From Cenarchaeum symbiosum A (GTDB lineage Archaea > Thermoproteota > Nitrososphaeria > Nitrososphaerales > Nitrosopumilaceae), in assembly GCA_000200715.1 (NCBI GenBank), contig DP000238.1, positions 556,154 to 620,153 on the forward strand: a stretch of 64,000 nt of DNA, given 5' to 3'. Under the pieces are notes generated by a model. The model had not been told where the DNA came from. It made no database searches and saw only the letters and a program-made list of their open reading frames with translations. This document shows, in pieces, positions 18,544 to 26,293 of this stretch (the stretch's first letter is position 1; every line of letters starts with the position of its first letter). The translations under genes were made by a program, and so were the position numbers.

Positions 18544-19086
18544 ATGGATGCATTTGAATGGGTTGTCTTAATCGCAAGCATGTTTGCCGTGTGTGGCGCG
18601 ATCGCTGCAATTGCCACAGTATGGATATCCGCTCGCAGATATTTAAAGGAAAAAAATACCGAAGAAGTAGATTCAGCTCAAAACCTATACTGCGAATTAA
18701 ATACTGACTCGAAATACCTTGATAAAACAGAATATCCATACAGTTTTTTAAGTCTGAAAACAACCGATTCCACAGGAAATAAAAAAATGGCACGCTTCAT
18801 GTTACAATTTCTGAATCACGACTTTTATGACAGCATGATGTATTCTGGCAAGCTCTATTTCTTGAAACGAGATACTCACCGGTCTATCCAATATGCTTTC
18901 AAGCTAATTAAAACGTACAACAAGTATCTCGAAATGGTGTCACCCGTGCTTATTCAACCAGAGCCAGAACTGGAAGAAATCTGGTTATATTGTAAATTGC
19001 TTGAAGAATACCAGTCACGTATCAAGGTGGCCATTCAGGAAAGTATGAGAAAACTGGAACAAGACTTTAAGATCGTCAAGTGCTAG
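18544..19086 (+). CDS. AT-rich hypothetical membrane-anchored protein
   Basis: 180 residues. One N-terminal membrane segment (about 6-28, WVVLIASMFAVCGAIAAIAT) is followed by a short basic stretch (SARRYLKEKN) and a mostly helical charged domain of ~140 residues; the Cys-containing end is FKIVKC. The layout suggests a signal-anchor with a soluble domain. No family recognised. Base composition is clearly more AT-rich than the flanks and the gene lies between two copies of a transposase-like remnant, both signs of recent transfer. Confidence 0.65.
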   Translation: MDAFEWVVLIASMFAVCGAIAAIATVWISARRYLKEKNTEEVDSAQNLYCELNTDSKYLDKTEYPYSFLSLKTTDSTGNKKMARFMLQFLNHDFYDSMMYSGKLYFLKRDTHRSIQYAFKLIKTYNKYLEMVSPVLIQPEPELEEIWLYCKLLEEYQSRIKVAIQESMRKLEQDFKIVKC

Positions 19087-19245
19087 CCTTTTGTGGCGCC
19101 CGACTCGTCTCGGATGAAATGAACCGTATCCCGACTTTACTCGATCCAAACACTCGCTGATTACCAAATTCCAATTCTGGATGAGTTGTCTTTATACTGG
19201 GTCTCGGGTATAGTCTAGGCAGTAAGGCACTGTGGTAAAACAGAT
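19087..19245. other. short gap after the AT-rich gene
   Basis: No gene, clear hairpin or promoter seen here; it separates the ends of two convergent genes. Confidence 0.4.
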
Positions 19246-20064
19246 TCAGTTTCCTTTCTCCGACCTGATCGGCTCATCTGGCGCAGCCAGCTCCTCCGGC
19301 GTCGCCCTGTATTTCTTGGGTACCAGAAATGGCTCAACGCTGCCATAAAGTGGCTCTTCAACTTTTCCTACTGGCTCATCTGGCGCAGCCAGCTCCTCCG
19401 GCGTCGCCCTGTATTTCTTGGGTACCAGAAATGGCTCAACGCTGCCATAAAGTGGCTCTTCAACTTTTCCTACTGGCTCATCTGGCGCAGCCAGCTCCTC
19501 CGGCGTCGCCCTGTATTTCTCGGGTACCAGAAATGGCTCAACGCTGCCATAAAGTGGCTCTTCAACTTTTCCTACTGGCTCATCTGGCGCAGCCAGCTCC
19601 TCCGGCGTCGCCCTGTATTTCTCGGGTACCAGAAATGGCTCAACGCTGCCATAAAGTGGCTCTTCAACTTTTCCTACCGCCTTATCTGCCGCGGCCAGAT
19701 CCTCCGGCGTCGCCCTGTATTTCTCGGGTACCGGGAATGGCTCAACGGTGCCATGATGCGACTCTTCAACTTTTCCTACCGCCTTATCTGCCGCGGCCAG
19801 ATCCTCCGGCGTCGCCCTGTATTTCTCGGGTACCGGGAATGGCTCAACGGTGCCATGAAACGGCTCTTCGGTTTTTCGCATCTCCGATCCATCCGGCTCG
19901 CCCGGCATGTCAATTACTGCTTTTAGTATAATTTTAACGGGCACCTCGATTCCATCCGGCTTGCCCGGCATGTCATCTAGTTTAAACTCAAGGGGCATCT
20001 CAATTGTCTTGGCATGACTGTAAAGCATCTTCTCCTTTGCCTTCTTTTCTATCTTGTCTGGCAT
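19246..20064 (-). CDS. tandem 34-residue-repeat protein
   Basis: 272 residues. A basic N terminus (MPDKIEKKAKEKM) and a smaller duplicated segment (DMPGKPDG / DMPGEPDG) are followed by six tandem 34-residue repeats of the pattern VEEPLYGSVEPFLVPEKYRA, TPEELAAPDEPVGK. Repeats 1-2 form one subtype (HGTVEPFPVPEKY, DLAAADKAVGK) and 3-6 another, nearly identical one, so the array has grown recently. No signal peptide or membrane segment. The repeat is proline- and glutamate-rich and probably extended. Function unknown; it sits in the island bounded by transposase-like remnants. Confidence 0.7.
   Translation of the reverse strand: MPDKIEKKAKEKMLYSHAKTIEMPLEFKLDDMPGKPDGIEVPVKIILKAVIDMPGEPDGSEMRKTEEPFHGTVEPFPVPEKYRATPEDLAAADKAVGKVEESHHGTVEPFPVPEKYRATPEDLAAADKAVGKVEEPLYGSVEPFLVPEKYRATPEELAAPDEPVGKVEEPLYGSVEPFLVPEKYRATPEELAAPDEPVGKVEEPLYGSVEPFLVPKKYRATPEELAAPDEPVGKVEEPLYGSVEPFLVPKKYRATPEELAAPDEPIRSEKGN
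19258..19868 (-). repeat. six 102-bp tandem repeats inside the repeat protein
   Basis: Units of 102 bp (34 codons) in head-to-tail order; the four nearest the gene's 3' end are almost identical at DNA level (shared block ATGGCTCAACGCTGCCATAA on the plus strand). The unit length is a multiple of three, so gain or loss keeps the frame. Confidence 0.85.
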
Positions 20065-20173
20065 ATGCCGTATTGTGCAAGCTGATATTTAATTGGTATG
20101 TAGGCTCAGACATTGGCGTTTGCCCGATCATTACTGATGCCAGGCCCTCGATCAATATGTTCTTCCTCCGCGC

Positions 20174-20395
20174 CTACAGGCACGTCAGAAGTGCGCCAAA
20201 TATCATCATGCCATCAGGCGTCTTGAGCTGCTCCCTGCACCTCTGCCTCACCGCCTTGATGGCCGCCTCGGCCGAGTTGTTGGCGGACTCTGCATCCTTG
20301 TACCGGAGGAATATGAACAGGCGCGGCTCGGCCCTCTTCGGGGTGCCGGCAAAGGCGGAGCCGGACCGCTCGCAGGCCGCAATCAGGCCGCTCAT
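20174..20395 (-). pseudogene. C-terminal transposase-like remnant, copy 2
   Basis: A 73-residue frame with YKDAESANNSAEAAIKAV, then LKTPDGMMIFGALLTCL. The NNxAExAIKxV pattern followed ~20 residues later by T-x-x-G-x-x-x-F resembles the C-terminal end of IS66-type DDE transposases. The catalytic core is absent. Its ATG overlaps the stop codon of the D12 methylase as ATGA, so it is probably still translated. Downstream sequence repeats at 18278-18496. Alternative: a genuine small protein unrelated to transposases. Confidence 0.45.
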
Positions 20396-21276
20396 CCGGT
20401 AATCAGGGCCTCCACCATGCTGTTTCTCAGGTTTTCAGTGGATCCCAGGTGGTAAAAATGCTCGTGCTTGTGAATGGCAAATCCGCTGAAATACCTGTCT
20501 ATTGTATCGTTTCTGCGGTACTTGTTCTCGTACCATAGGGATAGGGCAAACCTTGTGCCCCTATCTATGAGAAACCCCGCCAGGTCTGCCATGTCTGATT
20601 CCGACCACGTATCGTAATAGTTTGCATGCCTGCCGTAATAGGGCGGGTCCAGATATGCAAAGTCATTATCCCGCATGCCCTCGAGGGCGCCGCGCCAGTC
20701 GGCCGTCTCAAAGCACCACTTGTTATCCCGGATGAGCCGCTCCACCGCATACACCTGGTTGACTATCTTTGTGATGTACGCCTTTGAGAATCTGCCGGGT
20801 TTTTTGCAAAAGGGCGTGTTGTACCCGCCTTTTGAGTTGAACCTGACCAGGCCGTTGAAGCCTGCCCTGTTCAGGAACAGAAAATCCAGCGGATCATGTG
20901 ACGAGTTGAACCTGTCCCTTATTTCATAGTAATATGCGCCCCCTTCTTTAGCCAGCCTTTGGCCCTCTTTTTCCAGGTATCGCCTCACCGCATGATGTGT
21001 GATGGTCCCGCGGGAGATGCCCTGATAGAACCCTGCTATGTGCGGGTTGTGATCCGAGGCAGCTGCGCGCCCGGGCTGGATGTTGAACAGGACCACGCCC
21101 GAGCCCAGGAACGGCTCGAACCATCTCCCTTTCCCGTCCCAGCGTGCATTCTCCCGTATGAACGGGACGAGCTTGCTCTTTATCCCCTGTATCTTGATCG
21201 GGGGTATTATCCTGGGCTGTGCCGCCCGCACCGGGCCGGACTGCGGAATAGTTGATTGCATCATGGGGGCAATCAA
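20392..21276 (-). CDS. D12-class (Dam/DpnM-type) DNA adenine methyltransferase
   Basis: 294 residues. It methylates adenine N6 using S-adenosylmethionine. Motif I appears as RWFEPFLGSGVVLFNIQPGR after the D12-typical KIQGIKSKLVPFIRENA, and the catalytic motif IV is DNDFAYLDPPYYGRHANYYD. The segment LFLNRAGFNGLVRFNSKGGYN is the usual substrate-loop region of this class. No restriction enzyme is adjacent, so it is an orphan methylase or a scar of a lost system. A 73-residue transposase-like remnant is translationally coupled at its 3' end. Confidence 0.88.
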   Translation of the reverse strand: MIAPMMQSTIPQSGPVRAAQPRIIPPIKIQGIKSKLVPFIRENARWDGKGRWFEPFLGSGVVLFNIQPGRAAASDHNPHIAGFYQGISRGTITHHAVRRYLEKEGQRLAKEGGAYYYEIRDRFNSSHDPLDFLFLNRAGFNGLVRFNSKGGYNTPFCKKPGRFSKAYITKIVNQVYAVERLIRDNKWCFETADWRGALEGMRDNDFAYLDPPYYGRHANYYDTWSESDMADLAGFLIDRGTRFALSLWYENKYRRNDTIDRYFSGFAIHKHEHFYHLGSTENLRNSMVEALITG

Positions 21277-21327
21277 ATGCCCCCGTATTCAATGGATCCT
21301 CTGGCACGGAAGGGCTTTGTATCTGGC

Positions 21328-22407
21328 CTAGGCCTTTCCGGTTATGACTATCTTCATGGAGTCGGCGCCGCCCCGGGCGTGCTCAAACGCCCGCTGCGAA
21401 TCCTCGAGCGGATACCTGTGGGTAATCAACGGCGATACGTCTATTCCCCCCGACGACATGAGCTTTAGCGCCTCCCTTGTATCCCTGTCCGATGCGGCAT
21501 AGCTGCTAGCCAGGGTGACCTCTCTCGAATAGAGGCCCGCCATGTCGAGATTCATTGCAGCTCCAGTAGAGGGCACGCCAAACATGACTGCCGTGCCGCC
21601 CTTGCGGACCATCTGTATGCCCTCTTGTAAAGCCCCTATATTCCCTGTTGCCACCATCGCCACGTCTACTCCCCTGTTCTCTGTTCCATCTAGTATCTTG
21701 TCCATTCTATCGGGATCTGTTGCGCCTATGGGCTCGCCTACGTTGCATTTTCTGGCAAACTCGAGCCGGAACGGGTTTGTATCTATACAGAATACTTTGC
21801 TTGCGCCCATCGACTTTGCAAGCATCGCGTGCATCATGCCTGTGGCTCCCACGCCTATTATCCCTATAGCATCGCCCTCTGATATGGGGGCCTTTCTCCA
21901 GGCCCTAATGCAGCATGCAAGCGGCTCTATTAGCGCGGCATCCTCGAATGTTATCTTCTCTGGCAGCCGGATAATCCCGCCGTGCATTATATTGTGGCGG
22001 GGGACCACATATCTCTGGGCCAGCCCGCACGGGGAAAGGTTGCTTTTGGAATATTCTGTGCACATGGTCTCGCTGCCCCTTGTGCAGTAATGGCACGAAT
22101 AGCACGGCACGTGATGGTGCGTGAACACGCGGTCGCCGCCGGATATTCCCCCTGCCCGGGATTGCACTACTGTTCCCGCGGGCTCGTGGCCGAGCCTCAT
22201 GGACGGCTGCGAATAGCTTCCGTACACCCTTTCCACGTCGGAGCCGCATATACCGCAGGCGGCCATCTCTACTAGCACCTCGCCGGGCCCCGGCACGGGA
22301 TCGTCCACCTCCCGCACCTCCACTGACTGGTCCGACACAAATGCAGCCTTCACGGCGGCAGGCCATTCCCGCGGATATATGTACATTCCATGCCTTGCCC
22401 GGGCCAT
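21328..22407 (-). CDS. zinc-dependent alcohol/polyol dehydrogenase (MDR family)
   Basis: 359-residue medium-chain dehydrogenase. Catalytic zinc ligands are likely Cys51 in AACGICGSDVER and His74-Glu75 in RLGHEPAG; the structural zinc lobe is present (PCYSCHYCTRGSETMC). The Rossmann motif is IIGVGATGMMHAMLAKSMGA. The pattern is closest to threonine/sorbitol-type dehydrogenases, but substrate cannot be read from the sequence. The first ATG is used; another at residue 8 (MYIYPREW) is possible. It stands alone on the minus strand upstream of the D12 methylase. Confidence 0.88.
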   Translation of the reverse strand: MARARHGMYIYPREWPAAVKAAFVSDQSVEVREVDDPVPGPGEVLVEMAACGICGSDVERVYGSYSQPSMRLGHEPAGTVVQSRAGGISGGDRVFTHHHVPCYSCHYCTRGSETMCTEYSKSNLSPCGLAQRYVVPRHNIMHGGIIRLPEKITFEDAALIEPLACCIRAWRKAPISEGDAIGIIGVGATGMMHAMLAKSMGASKVFCIDTNPFRLEFARKCNVGEPIGATDPDRMDKILDGTENRGVDVAMVATGNIGALQEGIQMVRKGGTAVMFGVPSTGAAMNLDMAGLYSREVTLASSYAASDRDTREALKLMSSGGIDVSPLITHRYPLEDSQRAFEHARGGADSMKIVITGKA

Positions 22408-22516
22408 GCATCTTCTTTAGTGCCTTGCATTGATGCCTGTTCCCGGATGATATACTTTCAGCAGCAGCCCCGCGCTTTATCCTGCATGGCCCCTGGCATT
22501 TTTACAGCATCGGCGC

Positions 22517-22807
22517 CTAGACGCCGAGTATCTTTTTTAGCATGGCCCTATAGTCCACGTCGGTCTTTGTGGCGCCGGCAGAGGGCAGCGCAAAGACCAG
22601 GGTGGATTTTTCTGCCCTCAGGGCGGTAAGCTGGTCGTTTATGGGCTCCGAGATATCGTCGCTTACTAGTACCAGGCCGACCTCGGGGTCGTCAGATAGC
22701 CTCTTTATCTCGCCGAGCGCCTTGTCGGGGGTGGTTATTACCCCCTGCACGCCTGCCAGGCGGAAGCTTGTCACAAACTGCCTGCTTCCTACCGTGATTA
22801 TCTTCAC
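22517..22807 (-). CDS. atpF: A/V-type ATP synthase subunit F
   Basis: Central-stalk subunit F of the archaeal A1A0 ATP synthase. The protein reads KIITVGSRQFVTSFRLAGVQ, then GLVLVSDDISEPINDQL and STLVFALPSAGATKTDVDYR, the standard fold of this small family. I place the start at GTG 22807, giving 96 residues and the usual M-K-I-x-x-x-G beginning; an upstream TTG at 22831 would add eight unlikely residues. An AT-rich box on the minus strand near 22833 lies 26 bases before this GTG. Other ATPase subunits are not in the window. Confidence 0.88.
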   Translation of the reverse strand: MKIITVGSRQFVTSFRLAGVQGVITTPDKALGEIKRLSDDPEVGLVLVSDDISEPINDQLTALRAEKSTLVFALPSAGATKTDVDYRAMLKKILGV

Positions 22808-22935
22808 GGGTGGAGTGGGGCGTAATTGCAATTTAACCGTTTATTGGGGCTTGAAACGGGCCCCTGTCTATTCCGGGGGGCGGGGCCGCCCGGGACTGCG
22901 GCATCCGGGGAGAGCCCCTGCTGCCTGATCTGGCC

Positions 22936-23820
22936 CTATCCAAGGGGGTTGTGCTTGTAGAACGGGTACTTTTCTATGACCGGCAATACTATCTTTTTAT
23001 CCTTGACGTACCCGCTCGTTACATCGCCATACTTTGTAACCAGTATGAACTCTTTGGGCTCATCCTCGGAGAAGCCCATCGCCTTCACATCGCAATGAAA
23101 ATAATCCACGAACCTGTACCGCGTCCTTATGTTCGTAAAGCACAGCATCGTATCCATGTTTAGGCTGTAGATTCTGGGCCCGCTGTACGTGGTTACCCCG
23201 AATATGATCACTTCGTTTGAATACACGTCTGGCGGCTTTTCACAAGCTATCTCTATGTATGGTATCTTCATTGTGGCGTCCCTGTTGCGCCCAAAGATGT
23301 TCCATGACCGCCTGCCCCGTGGCTGCTGCAATGCCGCGTTGCCGGGACGGATGCCGGCATCTTCCGCCGGCCCGCCGGCCGGGATTCCGCTTGGAGGGCC
23401 CCTGTGGTGCGGCGCCGCCCATGGCCGGTTCCGCAGGTACGGGTGCTCGGCTATCTCCGGAGGCAGCATGATCTTTTTTGGATCGCACTCGACAAAGCCC
23501 GACTTGCTCTTGTAGAACGGGTATTTCTCCAACAGGCCGGTTATGTTTTTTCTCCCGTGGATGAGCACGCTTTTGACGCTCAGCGCCTTTGTGATCATTG
23601 TGAATTGCTGGTACTCATACTTTGAAAATCCCACCTCCGCTATCTCGCCATGAAGATAGCTCCTGCCTGCCATCCATATCCTTTTGCTAGTAAGGCACAG
23701 CGGATCCGGGTGCTCGCTCTTCCTGCCAGGCCAGCCGTGCGTGCGCACGATAAATATGATCTCTTCATCCGGATCCAGCTCCGGCTGCCTGCAGTGCTTG
23801 TCAATGTATGGAACGACCAT
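22936..23820 (-). CDS. duplicated PH-like domain protein (paralogue 1)
   Basis: 294 residues from ATG 23820 (MVVPYIDKHCRQPELDPDEE). Two similar modules each run 'EEIIFxV... LCLTSKRIW... GEIxEVGFS... FTMITK... EKYPFYK' (about 18-115 and 195-294). The strand pattern ending in a helix resembles bacterial/archaeal PH-like (bPH) domains, though I have no search to confirm. They are joined by a Pro/Gly-rich linker (about 135-175). No signal peptide or membrane segment. The start is supported by a TATA-like TTTTTAAGC centred 26 bases upstream and by the paralogue at 24277. Function unknown. Confidence 0.6.
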   Translation of the reverse strand: MVVPYIDKHCRQPELDPDEEIIFIVRTHGWPGRKSEHPDPLCLTSKRIWMAGRSYLHGEIAEVGFSKYEYQQFTMITKALSVKSVLIHGRKNITGLLEKYPFYKSKSGFVECDPKKIMLPPEIAEHPYLRNRPWAAPHHRGPPSGIPAGGPAEDAGIRPGNAALQQPRGRRSWNIFGRNRDATMKIPYIEIACEKPPDVYSNEVIIFGVTTYSGPRIYSLNMDTMLCFTNIRTRYRFVDYFHCDVKAMGFSEDEPKEFILVTKYGDVTSGYVKDKKIVLPVIEKYPFYKHNPLG

Positions 23821-24276
23821 TGCATACATGGCAGTATCGCGCTTAAAAACGTTCCATGGCCGGCTTGGGCATTTGCGCCGTGATTGATACCCTGCATGAC
23901 ATTGCCCTGCTTGTCATTCGGGGCCGCCGGCCTCGCAGTTTTATCCTGTTATGCATGAACTTGTATCACCTCATAATATTTGTCCAATCAGCATCAAAGT
24001 CAATCCCCAAAGCCTGTGATCTTGGCTGTTCTCCGCGGCTTGTTTTCTGGCCATGGCAAATTTCCTGCGCCTTTTGCCGTCCTGTACCGGCATGGATAGC
24101 GCTGCCGATGCCTGGAATGACGCCCGCCGGCAGAAGATAGCACGGGCCGTGCCTGAATGATTCATGTGTGGCCCGCAGTAAAACACCATTCATGGGCCTC
24201 TTCCGGGGCTGCAGCATCTTGCACCCGGGCGGCCGCGCCTGCCCGGTCCAGGGCCGCGGCACCCTTGCGGGTGGGC
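23821..24276. other. intergenic region between the PH-like paralogues, with a promoter
   Basis: The TATA-like sequence of paralogue 1 lies at about 23841-23850 (GCTTAAAAAC on the plus strand). The remaining ~400 bases hold no frame I trust; the minus-strand frame at 23966-24262 lacks family features and consistent start signals. Confidence 0.45.
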
Positions 24277-25161
24277 CTATCCAAGGGGGTTGTGCTTGTA
24301 GAACGGGTACTTTTCTATGACCGGCAATACTATCTTTTTATTCCGGATGTACAGGCGCTTTACGTCGTCTTTCTTTGGGATCAGTATGAGCTCTTTGGGC
24401 TCATCCTCGGAGAAGCCCATCGCCTTCATGTCGCAATGAAAATAATCCCAGGTCCACAACCGTGTCCTTATGTTAGTAAAGCACAGCATCATCTTCAGGT
24501 TTATGCCAAAGATACTAGGCGCGGTGTACGTGGATACCATGAACATGATCGCTTCGTTTGAATACAGTAATGGCGGCTTCTCACAAGCTGTCTCCATGTG
24601 TGGTATCTTCATTGTAGCGCCCCTGTTGCGCCCAAAGATGTTCCATGACCGCCTGCCCCGTGGCTGCTGCAATGCCGCGTTGCCGGGACGGATGCCGGCA
24701 TCTTCCGCCGGTCCGCCGGCCGGGATTCCGCCTGGAGGGCCCCTGCGGTGCGGCGCCGCCCATAGCCGGTTCCGCAGGTACGGGTGCTCGGCTATCTCCG
24801 GAGGCAGCATGATCTTTTTTGGATCGCACTCGACAAAGGCCGACTCGCTCTTGTAGAACGGGTATTTCTCCAACAGGCCGGTTATGTTTTTTCTCCCGTG
24901 GATGAGCACGCTTCTAACTTTCAGTGCCTTTGTGATCATTGTGAATTGCTGGTACACATACTCGGAAAATCCCACCTCCGTTATCTCGCCATGAAGATAG
25001 CTCCTGCCTGCCATCCATATCCTTTTGCTAGTAAGGCACAGCGGATCCGGGTGCTCGCCCTTCCTGCCAGGCCAGCCGTGCGTGCGCACGATAAATATGA
25101 TCTCTTCATCCGGATCCAGCTCCGGCTGCCTGCAGTGTTTGTCAATGTATGGAACGACCAT
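24277..25161 (-). CDS. duplicated PH-like domain protein (paralogue 2)
   Basis: 294 residues from ATG 25161, the same length as paralogue 1. The frame is open far upstream to 25902, but that extension overlaps the opposite-strand gene and has no family resemblance, whereas the ATG at 25161 aligns with paralogue 1 and has a TATA-like CTTTTAAGC centred 26 bases upstream. The first module and linker are nearly identical to paralogue 1; the second keeps its framework (MLCFTNIRTR, DYFHCD, KAMGFSEDEPKE, IEKYPFYKHNPLG) but differs in the loops between. Function unknown. Confidence 0.6.
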   Translation of the reverse strand: MVVPYIDKHCRQPELDPDEEIIFIVRTHGWPGRKGEHPDPLCLTSKRIWMAGRSYLHGEITEVGFSEYVYQQFTMITKALKVRSVLIHGRKNITGLLEKYPFYKSESAFVECDPKKIMLPPEIAEHPYLRNRLWAAPHRRGPPGGIPAGGPAEDAGIRPGNAALQQPRGRRSWNIFGRNRGATMKIPHMETACEKPPLLYSNEAIMFMVSTYTAPSIFGINLKMMLCFTNIRTRLWTWDYFHCDMKAMGFSEDEPKELILIPKKDDVKRLYIRNKKIVLPVIEKYPFYKHNPLG

Positions 25162-25519
25162 TGTATACGTGGCAGTATCGCGCTTAAAAGCGTTATACGG
25201 CCGGCTTGTATACGGGCCCCGGGATTGCAGGATGCCGCGGCCTGCCAAGGCAGCCTCCGTCTTTGCCGCGCATGCAAACAGCGCCCGGGGACCGGCGGCG
25301 CCCTGCCGGAAATACTTGCGGATTAGGCAAAATCTTGCCATCACTATCATCATGCGGGGCTTTGCCGTGCCATGGGGTGCCCCGCATGGGCCAGCTGATC
25401 CCCGTACAAGATTACAAGAGCACAACCTGCAAACCATGGGCTTTGACCATCGGGCGGAACCGTGCACGGGCCGCATCCTGCCCGCGCATTTGATATATGG
25501 CCCGCCGTGAAATATAGAA
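25162..25519. other. intergenic region with two divergent promoters
   Basis: Contains the TATA-like box of PH-like paralogue 2 at about 25183-25190 (minus-strand gene) and that of the HNR protein at 25489-25498 (ATTTGATATA, plus strand). No gene seen between them. Confidence 0.5.
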
Positions 25520-26293
25520 ATGAGCCAGGAGACGCCATGTATCGGGGAATGCTCAAAGTTTCGCGCCATGCGGCCCGAATCTGGTGGCAGGCTGCAGGCA
25601 GGCCAGTGCCTCTGCTGGAACTGCGGGATATGGCTGGCCCCCCATGAATCGCACACAGACGGCGGTCCGTCCCAGGATGCAGGCGGGCCGTACTGCAACT
25701 GCTGCAACCATACGGTCTGCGCGCCCCGCCCGGGCCTTGAAGGCAGTGCAGACCTTGGGCATTTTAGCAGGCCAAAAGCGGAGATGCTAGAAAAAATTGT
25801 GCGGCAGCTAGCGGGAGGGGAGGGCAGATCCTCCATTACACGGTTTATAGATGCAGTACAAAACGATGACCTGCTTGCCATTGGGATACAAGAGCTTGGC
25901 ATTCCGCTCTATGAAATGGTTGATCTGGCGTACACGTACAATCCCCCGAACAAACTCTCCATGCTGCTCGAACTAGAGACGGTGAGAAAAAAGCTAGGGC
26001 ACGTGCCAGATAGGTCCGAGATGGATGAGCATTCGGCCATCTCTGTCTCTGTATACGATGGCGAGTTCCAGTCGTGGGATAGAATGCTCGGGATGCTCGG
26101 GCATGATCCCGGGGCGGATGATCCGCCGGCGCCATCCCCCGGCATGTCCGTCGACGAGATGAAATTGGCAATAAATGACGCACTGCAAAACGAGCCGGAG
26201 ATTTTAGAGCTCTTTGAAAAGCTGTCCAGGGTAGTGCCCCATTTTGACGGGGACGAGCTGGATGGGATAATACGGTCGGTGCGGCAAGACTAG
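25520..26293 (+). CDS. zinc-finger protein with homing-endonuclease-associated repeat (copy 1)
   Basis: 257 residues. The N-terminal ~60 residues hold paired cysteines (CIGEC, CLCWNC, YCNCC, plus one further Cys) that should form zinc ribbons. A helical middle (MLEKIVRQLAGGEGRSSITR) leads to a segment matching the homing-endonuclease-associated HNR repeat: ELETVRKKLGHVPDRSEMDE, then FQSWDRMLGMLGHDP. The C terminus is an acidic helical domain (DEMKLAINDALQNEPEILEL). DNA binding is likely. Start: a TATA box (ATTTGATATA) centred 25 bases before the ATG at 25520. It converges on the SWIM gene, their stop codons overlapping in a CTAG. Confidence 0.65.
   Translation: MSQETPCIGECSKFRAMRPESGGRLQAGQCLCWNCGIWLAPHESHTDGGPSQDAGGPYCNCCNHTVCAPRPGLEGSADLGHFSRPKAEMLEKIVRQLAGGEGRSSITRFIDAVQNDDLLAIGIQELGIPLYEMVDLAYTYNPPNKLSMLLELETVRKKLGHVPDRSEMDEHSAISVSVYDGEFQSWDRMLGMLGHDPGADDPPAPSPGMSVDEMKLAINDALQNEPEILELFEKLSRVVPHFDGDELDGIIRSVRQD

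Noticed and set aside
19246-20064. The 102-bp repeats as an assembly artefact
   Set aside because: Repeats fall into two subtypes with ordered substitutions, which an artefact would not produce.
25162-25902. N-terminal extension of PH-like paralogue 2 to 541 residues
   Set aside because: It overlaps the real HNR gene on the other strand, is absent from paralogue 1, and the TATA box fits the ATG at 25161.
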